Part shown: positions 21,036-29,650 of the stretch, in pieces
How the letters are laid out: each line of letters opens with the position of its first letter
Numbering within the stretch: the stretch's first letter is position 1
DNA from: Streptomyces mangrovi
GTDB lineage: Bacteria > Actinomycetota > Actinomycetes > Streptomycetales > Streptomycetaceae
Length of the DNA: 64,000 bases
Direction: 5' to 3'
Assembly: GCF_900114215.1 (NCBI RefSeq)
Contig: NZ_FOSG01000004.1
Span: forward strand, 1 to 64,000
The notes under the pieces: generated by a model
What the model was told of the DNA's origin: nothing
Database searches by the model: none
Seen by the model: only the letters and a program-made list of their open reading frames with translations
Position numbers and translations under genes: made by a program

Positions 21036-22861
21036 GCGCGGACGTGCACGTCATCGCCACCGCCGGCCACGTCGACCACGGCAAGTCGACCCTCGTCCGT
21101 GCGCTGACCGGCATGGAACCCGACCGCTGGGAGGAGGAGCGCCGCCGCGGCCTCACCCTCGACCTGGGCTTCGTGTGGACGTCCCTGCCCGGCGCCGGAC
21201 GGATCGCCTTCGTCGACGTGCCCGGCCACGAGAGGCTGGTCGGCAACATGCTGGCCGGAGTCGGGCCCGTACCGGCCGTCCTGATCGCCGTCGCCGCCGA
21301 TCAGGGCTGGCAGCCGCAGTCCGAGGAGCACCTCGCCGTCCTGGACGCCCTGCGGGTGCGGCACGGCGTACTCGCCGTCACCCGCGCCGATCTCGCCGAC
21401 CCCGGCCCGGTCCGCGACGACGCGCTCACCAGGATCGCCGAGACCTCACTGGGGAAGGTCGAGGCCGTGCCCGTCAGCGCCGTCACCGGCGAAGGACTGG
21501 AGGAGCTGCGCGCCGCCCTGGCCCGGCTGACCGCCGCGCTGCCCGAACCCGACCGGGCCGCCGACGTACGGCTGTGGGCGGACCGCTCCTTCACCGTGCG
21601 CGGCCGCGGCACCGTGGTGACCGGCACCCTCGCCGCGGGCACGATCCGCACCGGCGACCACCTCGCCCTCGCCTCCGGCGACCGGTCGGTGGTCCGCGTA
21701 CGCGGAGTGCAGTCCCTCAAGGAGGACCGTGACGAGGTGGGCGCGGTCGCCCGCGTCGCGGTCAACGTGCACGGTGCCGGAGCCGAGGCGCTGCGGCGCG
21801 GCGACGCCCTGCTCACCCCCGGCCGCTGGCTCGTCACCGGCCTGCTGGACGTACGGCTGCACGGCGACCCGGCGGCCGACCTGCCCCGGCATCTGGTGCT
21901 GCACGCCGGCTCCGCCGCCGTCCCCGTCACCGTACGGCCGCTGGGGGCGGACACCGCCCGTCTGACCCTTGAGCGCCCGCTGCCGCTGCGGGTGGGCGAC
22001 GTGGCGCTGCTGCGGGACCCCGGGCGGCACCGGATTCCCGCCGGGATCACGGTGCTCGACGTCCGTCCGCCCCGGCTGAAGCGGCGTGGCGCGGGACGGG
22101 CCAGGGCCCGTGAGCTGGAGACGTCGGCCGGCGTGCCCGACGGCGTGCCCGACGGCGCGGCCCAGGTGCGGCGCCGGGGGCTGGTGCGGGGCGCCGAACT
22201 GCTGGCGATGGGGGTGCGGCCTCCGTACGAGCCCGTCGCCGGGGACTGGCTCGCCGATCCCGGCCACTGGGCCGGGCTGCGGCGCGCGCTGGCGCGGGCC
22301 GTGGAGGAGCACGCCGCCCGGCACCCGATGGACCCGGGGCTGCCCGCCGAGGCCGCCCGCCGCGCCCTCGGCCTGCCCGAACGCGCCCTCGTACGGGCTC
22401 TGGTGGACGCCGCTCCCCGGCCGCCCCTGGAACACCGCGACGGCCGGGTCTACGGCAGCGCCGCACGACCCCAGTTGCCGCCGCGGGTGCGCAAAGCGGT
22501 GGACACCGTACGTGCGGAGCTGCGCACCGCGCCCTTCCGTGCCCCGGAGGCGCACCGGCTGGCGGAACTCGGCCTCGACCCGAACACGGTCGCCGCGGCC
22601 GCGGCCGCGGGCGAACTGCTCCGGATCGGCGACGGGATCGTGCTGCTGCCCGGCGCCGACGGCCGGGCCGCCTCGCTGCTGGCCCGGCTGGAGCAGCCCT
22701 TCACCACCAGCGAGGCGCGCCGCGCCCTGGACACCACGCGCCGGGTCGTGATCCCCCTGCTGGAGCACCTGGACGCACGCGGTCTGACGGTCCGCCTGGA
22801 CAACACCCGACGGCGCTGCGAGCGGCCGTCCGGGCGGGCGGCCGACGCACCGGAGGGCTGA
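21032..22861 (+). CDS. selB: Selenocysteine-specific elongation factor SelB
   Basis: This GTPase delivers selenocysteyl-tRNA to UGA codons marked by a SECIS hairpin. The 609-residue protein has G1 GHVDHGKST (residues 12-20), DVPGHE (G3) and EF-Tu-like domains II and III. It is followed by C-terminal winged helices (for example RALGLPERALVRALVDA and SLLARLEQPFTTSEARRALDTTRR), which in other bacteria bind the SECIS RNA. GTG 21032 overlaps the selA stop. Its client in this window is the formate dehydrogenase subunit at 26232-29516. Confidence 0.95.
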   Translation: MSADVHVIATAGHVDHGKSTLVRALTGMEPDRWEEERRRGLTLDLGFVWTSLPGAGRIAFVDVPGHERLVGNMLAGVGPVPAVLIAVAADQGWQPQSEEHLAVLDALRVRHGVLAVTRADLADPGPVRDDALTRIAETSLGKVEAVPVSAVTGEGLEELRAALARLTAALPEPDRAADVRLWADRSFTVRGRGTVVTGTLAAGTIRTGDHLALASGDRSVVRVRGVQSLKEDRDEVGAVARVAVNVHGAGAEALRRGDALLTPGRWLVTGLLDVRLHGDPAADLPRHLVLHAGSAAVPVTVRPLGADTARLTLERPLPLRVGDVALLRDPGRHRIPAGITVLDVRPPRLKRRGAGRARARELETSAGVPDGVPDGAAQVRRRGLVRGAELLAMGVRPPYEPVAGDWLADPGHWAGLRRALARAVEEHAARHPMDPGLPAEAARRALGLPERALVRALVDAAPRPPLEHRDGRVYGSAARPQLPPRVRKAVDTVRAELRTAPFRAPEAHRLAELGLDPNTVAAAAAAGELLRIGDGIVLLPGADGRAASLLARLEQPFTTSEARRALDTTRRVVIPLLEHLDARGLTVRLDNTRRRCERPSGRAADAPEG

Positions 22862-22935
22862 CGCGCCGTCCCGTCGGCCGCACCGGCCCACTACGCTCCC
22901 TGCGCGAAGCATCAGTGCGAGAAGGGGGCTTGCCG

Positions 22936-23400
22936 ATGTCCGACCACCACTCCGGCGACCGGTCCGACCACCACTCCGGCGACCGGTCCGGCGACCGGTC
23001 CGGTGACCGGTCCGGCGACGCGACCGGCGCGAGGACCGCGAGGACCGGTACGCGTGCGCGCGGACTCATCAACGACGGGGACCCGCGTGTGGAGGCCGTC
23101 GAACGGCAACTGGGCCCGGAACTGGTCGAGCCGCTCCCTCCGGAGCGGCTGCGCTACCTCGCGGCCCTGGCCGTCGCCGTGTGCGACGAGCACGCCGACC
23201 GCGGCCGGCCCGCACGGCGTGAGGGGCGCGGCGGGCGCGTGGAACGCGCCCGTTCGGCCCATGCGGAGCGCAGCCGTGCCACTCGTGCGCTCGCGGGCGT
23301 CCTGGCGGGGGTGCTCCTGCTCCTGCTTCTGGTCCTGGCCGCCTCGGTGGTCGCGGCGGTGGCCGCCGCCGTCGTCGCCCTGTGGCGCGCCGTGCTCTGA
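22936..23400 (+). CDS. Hypothetical protein with GDRS repeats and a C-terminal membrane helix
   Basis: I do not recognise this 154-residue protein. Residues 2-30 are built from DNA tandem repeats giving SDHHSGDR and SGDR units. The middle (about 45-85) is a folded-looking segment, RVEAVERQLGPELVEPLPPERLRYLAALAVAVCDEH. A basic linker leads to a strongly hydrophobic C-terminal helix (about 118-150), making it a probable tail-anchored membrane protein with the repeats in the cytoplasm. ATG 22936 follows AGAAGGGGG. It lies 74 nt after selB on the same strand, with a TACGCT -10-like element between them, so co-transcription is uncertain. Confidence 0.6.
   Translation: MSDHHSGDRSDHHSGDRSGDRSGDRSGDATGARTARTGTRARGLINDGDPRVEAVERQLGPELVEPLPPERLRYLAALAVAVCDEHADRGRPARREGRGGRVERARSAHAERSRATRALAGVLAGVLLLLLLVLAASVVAAVAAAVVALWRAVL
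22939..23022 (+). repeat. Tandem 24-bp and 12-bp repeats within a coding region
   Basis: Two exact 24-bp copies (22939-22962, 22963-22986) are followed by three 12-bp copies of their second half (TCCGGCGACCGG and variants, to 23022). Copy number is prone to slippage and probably differs between strains. Confidence 0.9.
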
Positions 23401-23499
23401 CACCGGCCGCGGCTGCCCCGAACGGGCCCGGGAAGTGGTGGGAGCGCGGGGGAGCGGTGAGGCTGGGGAGGGCGACCGACCCCCGGAGAGGTGATCCTC

Positions 23500-24060
23500 A
23501 TGCCCATGCCCCCGATCGACCGCGGCGACCTGGGACTGCTCGTCCTCAGAGCGGGCACGGGCGGCGTCCTGTTCGCGCACGGCGCCCAGAAGCTCTTCGG
23601 CTGGTTCGGCGGACACGGCCCGGAGGGCACCCGGGAGGCCATGGAGTACATGGGTTTCACGCCCGGCAGGACGAGCGCGCTCGCCGCCGGGCTGGCCGAG
23701 GCCGGCGGCGGTGTGCTGCTGGCACTCGGCCTGGCCACGCCGGCCGCGGGAGCGGCGGTCGCGGGGACCATGACGGGGGCGGTATCGGTCCACGCCCCGG
23801 CGGGCTTCTTCGTCACCGAGGGCGGCTACGAGTACCCGGCCTTCCTGGGATTCGTCGCCACCTGTCTGAGCGTCACCGGCCCCGGGCGCCACTCCCTGGA
23901 CCATGTGCTGGGCCACCGCCTCAACCGCCCCTGGGTGATGGCGGCCGCCTTCGCGGCGAGCACCGCGGCCGCGGCCGTCGTCCTGCGCCGCCGGGCGGGC
24001 GCGCTCGGCAGCGGACCGGAGCAGGCGACGCCTCCCGGCGCGGGCCCCGTCCCGGACTGA
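23500..24060 (+). CDS. DoxX family membrane protein
   Basis: This four-helix membrane protein of 186 residues is of the DoxX family. The family landmarks are RAGTGGVLFAHGAQKLFGWFGG with the conserved His and Gln-Lys pair, the glycine-rich GLAEAGGGVLLALGLATP helix, and a VHAPAGFFVTEGGYEYPA loop. DoxX proteins are often linked to redox or thiol stress, but their activity is not settled. The start is ATG 23500, 9 nt after GGAGAG; GTG 23491 is less likely because it overlaps that site. It lies between selB and tRNA-Sec. Confidence 0.85.
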   Translation: MPMPPIDRGDLGLLVLRAGTGGVLFAHGAQKLFGWFGGHGPEGTREAMEYMGFTPGRTSALAAGLAEAGGGVLLALGLATPAAGAAVAGTMTGAVSVHAPAGFFVTEGGYEYPAFLGFVATCLSVTGPGRHSLDHVLGHRLNRPWVMAAAFAASTAAAAVVLRRRAGALGSGPEQATPPGAGPVPD

Positions 24061-24170
24061 CGGCGCCGGGGGCGCTCCTGAGCGGGCGTCCGGCACGGGG
24101 CACGGAGAGCCGGTGTCAGAGGCATGGGGGATGCTCGGTGGTCCGTAGCGCCGAGAGGGGAGCTTCCTCG

Positions 24171-24794
24171 ATGACGATCCATGTGGCCGGCCGCCGCCGT
24201 ACGCCCGACTCGCTGGGCAGGGCCTTTCCCGGTGCGGAGATCGTCGACGTGACCTCCCGGGCGGAGGAGCCCTGGGTGCGGCTGAGTCCCTTCTTCCCGC
24301 ACGGCGGCATACCGGTGCCCTTCTCCGGCGGCCTGACGGGCCGGTCGGTGGAGGGCGTCTGGCAGGCGCTCAAGGTCTTCCGCGACACCGACGTCGACCT
24401 GTCGAAGCTCGACGTCACGACGATGCGCGGGCTGAAGCGGACGGTGCGGCGGTACGGGCCGGTGCTCGGGCACCGCGCGGGCCCGTCGGGGGAGCGGCTG
24501 CTGGGGTACGAGGCGGCCCGCCGCCTCATCTATCTGCCGTCCTACCGGTGGGTCCTGGAGAACCGCGTCGCGGACCTGGTCTCCCGGCTCCGGGAGACGG
24601 CCGCGGAGACGGATGTGGTGCTGCTCGACCACACCACCAACGGCGACGTCGCCGACCTGGCCACCCCGCTCTCCCACGCGGCACTCCTGCGCTCCTGCGT
24701 CGAGGGCCGCCGGCCGAGCGAGGAGGAACCACCGGGCGAGGCGCCGGGACCGGCCGCCGAACCGGAGCCGGGGGAGGGCGTACGGACGTGGTGA
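24171..24794 (+). CDS. Conserved hypothetical protein (DUF6939-like)
   Basis: This 207-residue soluble protein begins MTIHVAGRRRTPDSLGRAFP. It has conserved-looking segments EPWVRLSPFFPHGGIPVPFSG, SVEGVWQALKVF and VVLLDHTTNGDVADL, and an acidic C-terminal tail. The pattern resembles a Streptomyces family I associate with DUF6939. No catalytic motif is obvious, although the PFFPHGGIPVPF loop is striking. It is the last gene before the tRNA-Sec gene, which is encoded on the other strand. Function unknown. Confidence 0.7.
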   Translation: MTIHVAGRRRTPDSLGRAFPGAEIVDVTSRAEEPWVRLSPFFPHGGIPVPFSGGLTGRSVEGVWQALKVFRDTDVDLSKLDVTTMRGLKRTVRRYGPVLGHRAGPSGERLLGYEAARRLIYLPSYRWVLENRVADLVSRLRETAAETDVVLLDHTTNGDVADLATPLSHAALLRSCVEGRRPSEEEPPGEAPGPAAEPEPGEGVRTW

Positions 24795-24840
24795 GCGGCG
24801 GCTGAACGGCGGCGGGCCGCAGGCCCGGTGGGCGGCCGGC

Positions 24841-24932
24841 GGAGGCGGATGGGAATCGAACCCACCTGCCCGAGATCCTCGGGCACCTCGGTTTTGAAGA
24901 CCGGGAGGGCCACCAGGCACCCTTACGCCTCC
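24841..24932 (-). tRNA. selC: tRNA-Sec (anticodon UCA)
   Basis: Read on the minus strand, this 92-nt gene starts GGAGGCG and ends CGCCTCC (7-bp acceptor stem), with anticodon TCA in CGGTCTTCAAAACCG. It has an unusually long variable arm (TGCCCGAG-GAT-CTCGGGCA) and a T loop GGGTTCGATTCCC. Length, anticodon and large variable arm identify the selenocysteine tRNA. No 3' CCA is encoded. The eighth acceptor pair common in bacterial tRNA-Sec is not formed here (T opposite C). Confidence 0.95.
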
Positions 24933-25080
24933 ATGCCGCCGGGACACTCGTGCCCGGACCTGGATCATCCAAACGCCGCCGCTCGGGGGGAGTCAATCTC
25001 CTCCTGCGGCGTTTCGGCCGGTGACCGAGGGGCAGTCAGTGCCCCGACATCCGGCACGGGGGCGGTGAGAGGGGATCGCG

Positions 25081-26145
25081 ATGTACACCCGGAACGAGAC
25101 GGACGGCCACCGGGACGGAGGTGCGGTGGAGACAGTGGAGACACCCGTACGGCTGACCCGCTACGCCCACGGCGGCGGCTGCGCCTGCAAGATCCCGCCC
25201 GGCGAACTGGAGGAGGCCGTGGCCGGGCTGACGGGCATCCAGCCCACCACCGAGCCCGCCGGCGAGCTGCTGGTCGGGCTGGACACCGGCGACGACGCGG
25301 CCGCCGTGCGCCTGCCCGGGCCGGAGGGCGGCCCCGCCGTCGTCGCCACCGCCGACTTCTTCACCCCCGTGGTGGACGACCCCTACCACTGGGGGCGCAT
25401 CGCCGCCGCCAACGCGCTGTCGGACGTGTACGCGATGGGCGGCCGCCCCCTGGTGGCGGTGAACCTGCTGGGCTGGCCGCGCGGGAAGCTGCCGTTCGAA
25501 CTGGCGCGGGAGGTGCTGCGCGGCGGGCTGGAGGTCGCCGCGCAGGCGGGCTGCCACGTCGGCGGCGGCCACAGCGTCGACGACGTCGAGCCCAAGTACG
25601 GCATGGCCGTCACCGGGATCGCCGACCCGGACGCACTGCTGCGCAACGACGCCGGGCGGCCGGGGGTGCCGCTGTCGCTGACCAAGCCGCTGGGCCTGGG
25701 CGTGCTCAACAACCGGCACAAGGCCACCGGCGAGTTCTTCGGGCACGCGGTGGAGACCATGGCGGCCCTCAACCGGGAGGCGGCGCGGGCGGCCCTGGCG
25801 GCGGGCGCGCGGTGCGCCACGGACGTCACCGGCTTCGGCCTGCTGGGCCACCTGTACAAGATGGCGCGCGCCTCGGGGGTGAGCGCCGTGGTGGACTCAT
25901 CGGCCGTCCCCTACCTGGACGGCGCGCGGGAGGCGGTCCGCGACGGCTACGTCAGCGGCGGCACCCGCCGCAACCTCGACTGGGTCGTCCCGCACACCGA
26001 CTTCGGCTCCGCGGACGAGCACACCCGGCTGCTGCTGGCCGACGCCCAGACCTCCGGCGGCCTGCTGGTGGCCGGGGAGATCCCCGGCGCGCCCGTGATC
26101 GGAGAGCTGGTCCCGGCCGGGGAGCACGCCCTGGTGATCCGCTGA
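25081..26145 (+). CDS. selD: Selenide, water dikinase (selenophosphate synthetase)
   Basis: This enzyme makes selenophosphate from selenide and ATP for SelA. The 354-residue sequence has the N-terminal Gly-rich redox loop GGGCACKIPP (C34, C36, K37), here with cysteine rather than selenocysteine. It also has the AIR-synthase-like ATP site (ALSDVYAMGGRPLVAVNLLGWP, GGGHSVDDVEPKYGMAVTG, DVTGFGLLGHLYKM). ATG 25081 lies 149 nt after the tRNA-Sec gene. It converges on fdhA across a strong terminator hairpin. Confidence 0.96.
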   Translation: MYTRNETDGHRDGGAVETVETPVRLTRYAHGGGCACKIPPGELEEAVAGLTGIQPTTEPAGELLVGLDTGDDAAAVRLPGPEGGPAVVATADFFTPVVDDPYHWGRIAAANALSDVYAMGGRPLVAVNLLGWPRGKLPFELAREVLRGGLEVAAQAGCHVGGGHSVDDVEPKYGMAVTGIADPDALLRNDAGRPGVPLSLTKPLGLGVLNNRHKATGEFFGHAVETMAALNREAARAALAAGARCATDVTGFGLLGHLYKMARASGVSAVVDSSAVPYLDGAREAVRDGYVSGGTRRNLDWVVPHTDFGSADEHTRLLLADAQTSGGLLVAGEIPGAPVIGELVPAGEHALVIR

Positions 26146-26184
26146 CGGGGCACCGCCGGAGCACGGGCCGGATCCCGCCGGGAC

Positions 26185-26228
26185 CCCGCCGGGGGCGGCA
26201 CGGATAGGCGCATGCCGCCCCCGGCGGG
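26185..26228. terminator. Bidirectional terminator between selD and fdhA
   Basis: Perfect 16-bp arms (26185-26200 and 26213-26228) with a 12-nt loop lie between two convergent genes; the right arm ends 4 nt before the fdhA stop codon. Confidence 0.75.
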
Positions 26229-26231
26229 CCG

Positions 26232-29200
26232 TCACATCTCCCGGCCCGTCTCCTCGGTGATCCCCGACCGCACCCGGTACTCGCGCACCAGATCCAGCAG
26301 CTCCGGCCCGCGCGGCCGCCGCCCCGGCCGGATGTCGCACGCCAGCGCCTTGGTCTCCTGGATGTGCACGTTCGGATCCAGCGCCAGGTGGAGCAGCTCG
26401 TTGGCCGAGTCCCCGCGCGAGTAGCCGTTGGGGCCCCAGTGGTAGGGGAGGCCGACCTGGTGCAGGGTCCGGCCCTGCACGGTGATCGGCGACATCCGGT
26501 CGGTCACCATCACCCGGGCCTCGATCGCGGAGCGGGCGCTGACCACCGTGGCCCAGCCCATGTGCTCCAGTCCCCGCTCGGCCGCCAGTTCCGGCGAGAC
26601 CTCGCAGAAGAACTCCGGCTGGAGCTCGGCCAGATACGGCTGCCACCGTGACATGCCGCCCGCGGTGTGGTGCTCGGTGAGCCGGTAGGTGGTCGCCACG
26701 TACGGGAACACCTCAGAGCCCGGCTCCGCGCCGATGGGCTGGTACCGGTTGGCCGGGTGCGGCTTCCCCAGCACCCGGACGGGGTTGCGCTGCTGGCGGT
26801 AGAGCGGGTTGGTGAACGGCGTCTCCTGCGGTTCGTAGTGCGTCGGCAGCGGCCCGTCCAGCAGGCCGGTGGGCACGTACAGCCAGGCCTTGCCGTCGGC
26901 CTGCATGATGAAGGCGTCGGTGCCCGACAGGGCGTCGGGCCCCTCGGCGTCCTCGGCCGGTACGTGGTCCGGGCGCCGCTTCTTCGGGAAGTCCGGGACG
27001 TCGTGCCCGGTCCACTGCCCCTTCTCCTCGTCCCACCACACCAGTGCCTTGCGCTCGCTCCACGGCCTGCCCCCGGGATCCGCCGACGCCCGGTTGTACA
27101 GGATCCTGCGGTTGGCGGGCCAGGCCCAGCCCCACTCGGGGGCCACCCAGTTCTGCTGTTCCCCCGGTTTGCGGCGCGCCGCCTGGTTGACGCCGTCGGC
27201 GCGGACGCCGCAGTAGATCCAGCAGCCGCACGCCGTCGAGCCGTCGCCCTTGAGCTGGGTGTAGGAGGACAGCGGCCCGCCGTCGGCGTCGAAGCCGTTG
27301 ATCTCGGCGAGGACGGCCTCGGCATCCGGTTCGGCGCTGTCGCCGTGGACCGGGTAGTCCCAGGTCAGGTCCAGGACGGGACGGTCCCTGTCATCGGTGG
27401 AGCCGGCCAGCTTCTCCCGGATGATCCGCCCGAGGTGGTACATGAACCACAGGTCGCTGCGTGCGTCCCCGGAGGGTTCCACCGCCTTGTGGCGCCACTG
27501 GAGCATGCGCTGGGTGTTGGTGAAGCTGCCGTCCTTCTCGGTGTGCGTGGCCGCGGGCAGGAAGAACACCTCGGTGCGGATGTCCTCGGTGCGCAGCTCG
27601 CCCGACTCGATCTCGGGGCCGTCCTTCCACCAGGTGGCGCTCTCGATCAGGGAGAGGTCACGCACCACCAGCCAGTCCAGGTTCGCCATGCCCAGGCGCT
27701 GCATCCGGCCGTTGGCGGAGCCCACCGAGGGGTTCTCGCCCATCAGGAAGTAGCCCTTGCAGACCCCGTCCAGCTGGTTCTGCACGGTGGTGTAGGTGTC
27801 GTGCGAGCCGGTCAGGCGCGGCAGGTAGTCGAAGCAGAAGTCGTTCTCCTGTGTGGCGGCCTGACCCCAGTACGCCTTGAGCAGGCTCACCAGGTAGTCG
27901 CGCATGTTGCCCCAGTAGCCCCGCTTGCCCGCCTCGGCGTCGACGAAGGTGTCCAGGTCGGTGCCGGTGTGGGCGTGCGGCATGGGGATGTAGCCGGGCA
28001 GCAGGTTGAACAGCGTCGGGATGTCGGTCGACCCCTGGATCGAGGCGTGTCCGCGCAGGGCGAGGATTCCGCCGCCCGGGCGCCCGATGTTGCCCAGCAG
28101 GGTCTGGAGGATCGCCGCGGTCCGGATGTACTGCACGCCGACCGTGTGATGGGTCCAGCCGACGGCGTAGGCGAGCGCCGTGGTGCGGTCCCGCCCGGAG
28201 TTCTCGGTGATCAGCTCGCAGACCTTCAGGAACGTGTCGCGCGGTACGCCGCAGACCTCCTCGACCAGCTCCGGCGTGTACCGGGCGAAGTGCCGTTTGA
28301 GTACCTGGAAGACGCAGCGCGGGTCGCTGAGCGTCTCGTCCCGCCGGGGCTTGCCCTCGCCCAGGTCGGCGCCGCCGGAGCCGTGGGACTCGCCGCGGGC
28401 CTCCCCCGAGAGCTCGTCGACGCTCTCGTCGGAGGACGCCTCGTTCCCTCCGCCGGTGTCCGGGTAGTTCTGCTCCCGGTGTCCCGAGGCGGCCTGCGCC
28501 CGCATCCCCTCGTACTGCCAGGTGCTCGCGTCGTACGTGCGGTGCTCCGTGTCCAGTCCGGAGAAGACGCCGTCGAGGTCCTCGGTGTCACGGAAGTCCT
28601 CGTTCAGGATCACCGGTGCGTTGGTGTAGGCCAGCAGGTAGTCGCGGAAGTACTTCTCCTCGCTCAGGACGTGGTTGACGATCGCGCCGAGGAACGCGAT
28701 GTCGCTGCCCGCGCGCAGCGGCACGTGGACGTCGGACAGCGCGCTGGTGCGGGTGAACCGCGGGTCGACGTGGATCACCTTCGCGCCCCGGGCCTTGGCC
28801 TCCATCACCCACTGGAACCCGACCGGGTGGCACTCGGCCATGTTCGAGCCCTGGATGACGATGCAGTCCGAGTTCTGCAGGTCCTGCTGGAAGGTGGTCG
28901 CGCCGCCGCGGCCGAACGAGGTCCCCAGACTGGGGACCGTGGAGGAGTGTCAAATACGTGCCTGGTTCTCGATCTGTACGGCGCCCAGCGCCGTGAACAG
29001 CTTCTTGATCAGGTAGTTCTCCTCGTTGTCGAGCGTGGCGCCGCCCAGGCTCGCGAAGCCCATGGTGCGCCGCACCCGCTTGCCGTCGTGCTCCTCCTCC
29101 CAGCCCGACCGGCGCGACTCGATCACCCGGTCGGCGATCATGTCCATCGCCGTGTCCAGGTCCAGCCGCTCCCACGCGGTGCCGTGCGGCCGCCGGTAGA

Positions 29201-29516
29201 GCACCTGCCGGGCGCGGGCCGAGCCGGTGGTCAGCTGGAGGCTGGCCGCGCCCTTGGGGCACAGACGTCCCCGCGAGACCGGGGAGTCGGGGTCGCCCTC
29301 GATCTGGGTGACCTTCCCGTCCTCGACGTAGACGTTCTGACCGCAGCCGACCGCGCAGTAGGGGCAGATGGACTTCACCACCCGGTCGGCGGTCTCCACC
29401 CGCGGTGTCAGGTTCGCGGTGTGCTCGCTGCTCGCCGCGGCGCCGCGGCCCAGCGGGTCGTCACCGGTGAGCTGCCGGTAGACCGGCCAGGAGTTGATCC
29501 AGGTTCGGATGCCCAC
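26232..29516 (-). CDS. fdhA: Formate dehydrogenase catalytic subunit, selenocysteine-containing (UGA recoded)
   Basis: This is the molybdopterin (bis-MGD) subunit that oxidises formate to CO2. The frame runs 1,094 residues if the TGA at 28950-28952 is read as selenocysteine (U189): upstream it ends ALGAVQIENQARI, and downstream it continues HSSTVPSLGTSFGRGG, the standard active-site context. A [4Fe-4S] motif CPYCAVGC...C lies at residues 51-86. There is no Tat signal; the N-terminus GIRTWINSWPVYRQLTG matches other actinobacterial homologues. A Gly/Ser/Glu-rich insertion sits around residues 315-360. The start is GTG 29516 with GAGGA upstream. Plain gene-calling would split it in two. It is the last gene after the Fe-S and NrfD subunits. 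Confidence 0.93.
28920..28952 (-). promoter_or_regulatory. Sec codon and SECIS-like hairpin in fdhA
   Basis: The UGA at 28952-28950 is followed after 11 nt by a perfect 8-bp stem (28938-28931 with 28927-28920) closing a tiny loop that contains GU (stem-loop GGUCCCCAGUCUGGGGACC). The distance and the GU in the loop resemble the E. coli fdhF SECIS element bound by SelB. Confidence 0.85.
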
Positions 29517-29562
29517 GACTGCCGTCCTCGCTGAACTCGTGCCACTGGTCTGCGGTGCGACC

Positions 29563-29596
29563 GCCCGTGCCGCCCCTGTAGGGGGACGGCACGGGC
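29563..29596 (-). terminator. Hairpin in the gap between the NrfD-type gene and fdhA
   Basis: Arms of 10 bp (29563-29572, 29587-29596) extend inward with CCCC/GGGG pairs around a short loop. In the 134-nt gap it could reduce read-through into fdhA, act as a processing or stability element, or be a full terminator with fdhA having its own promoter. Sequence alone does not decide. Confidence 0.5.
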
Positions 29597-29650
29597 CACC
29601 CTGTCACCGGTCTCCCGGGGTACCCGGGGCCGCGCCCGCCAAACCGGCGT

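Noticed and set aside
22939..23022. Repeat array considered as CRISPR
   Set aside because: The units are 12 and 24 bp, contiguous with no spacers, and in frame inside a gene.
24841..24932. tRNA-Sec gene as an integration site for a mobile element
   Set aside because: No integrase gene, duplicated tRNA 3' end or element-like genes are seen next to it.
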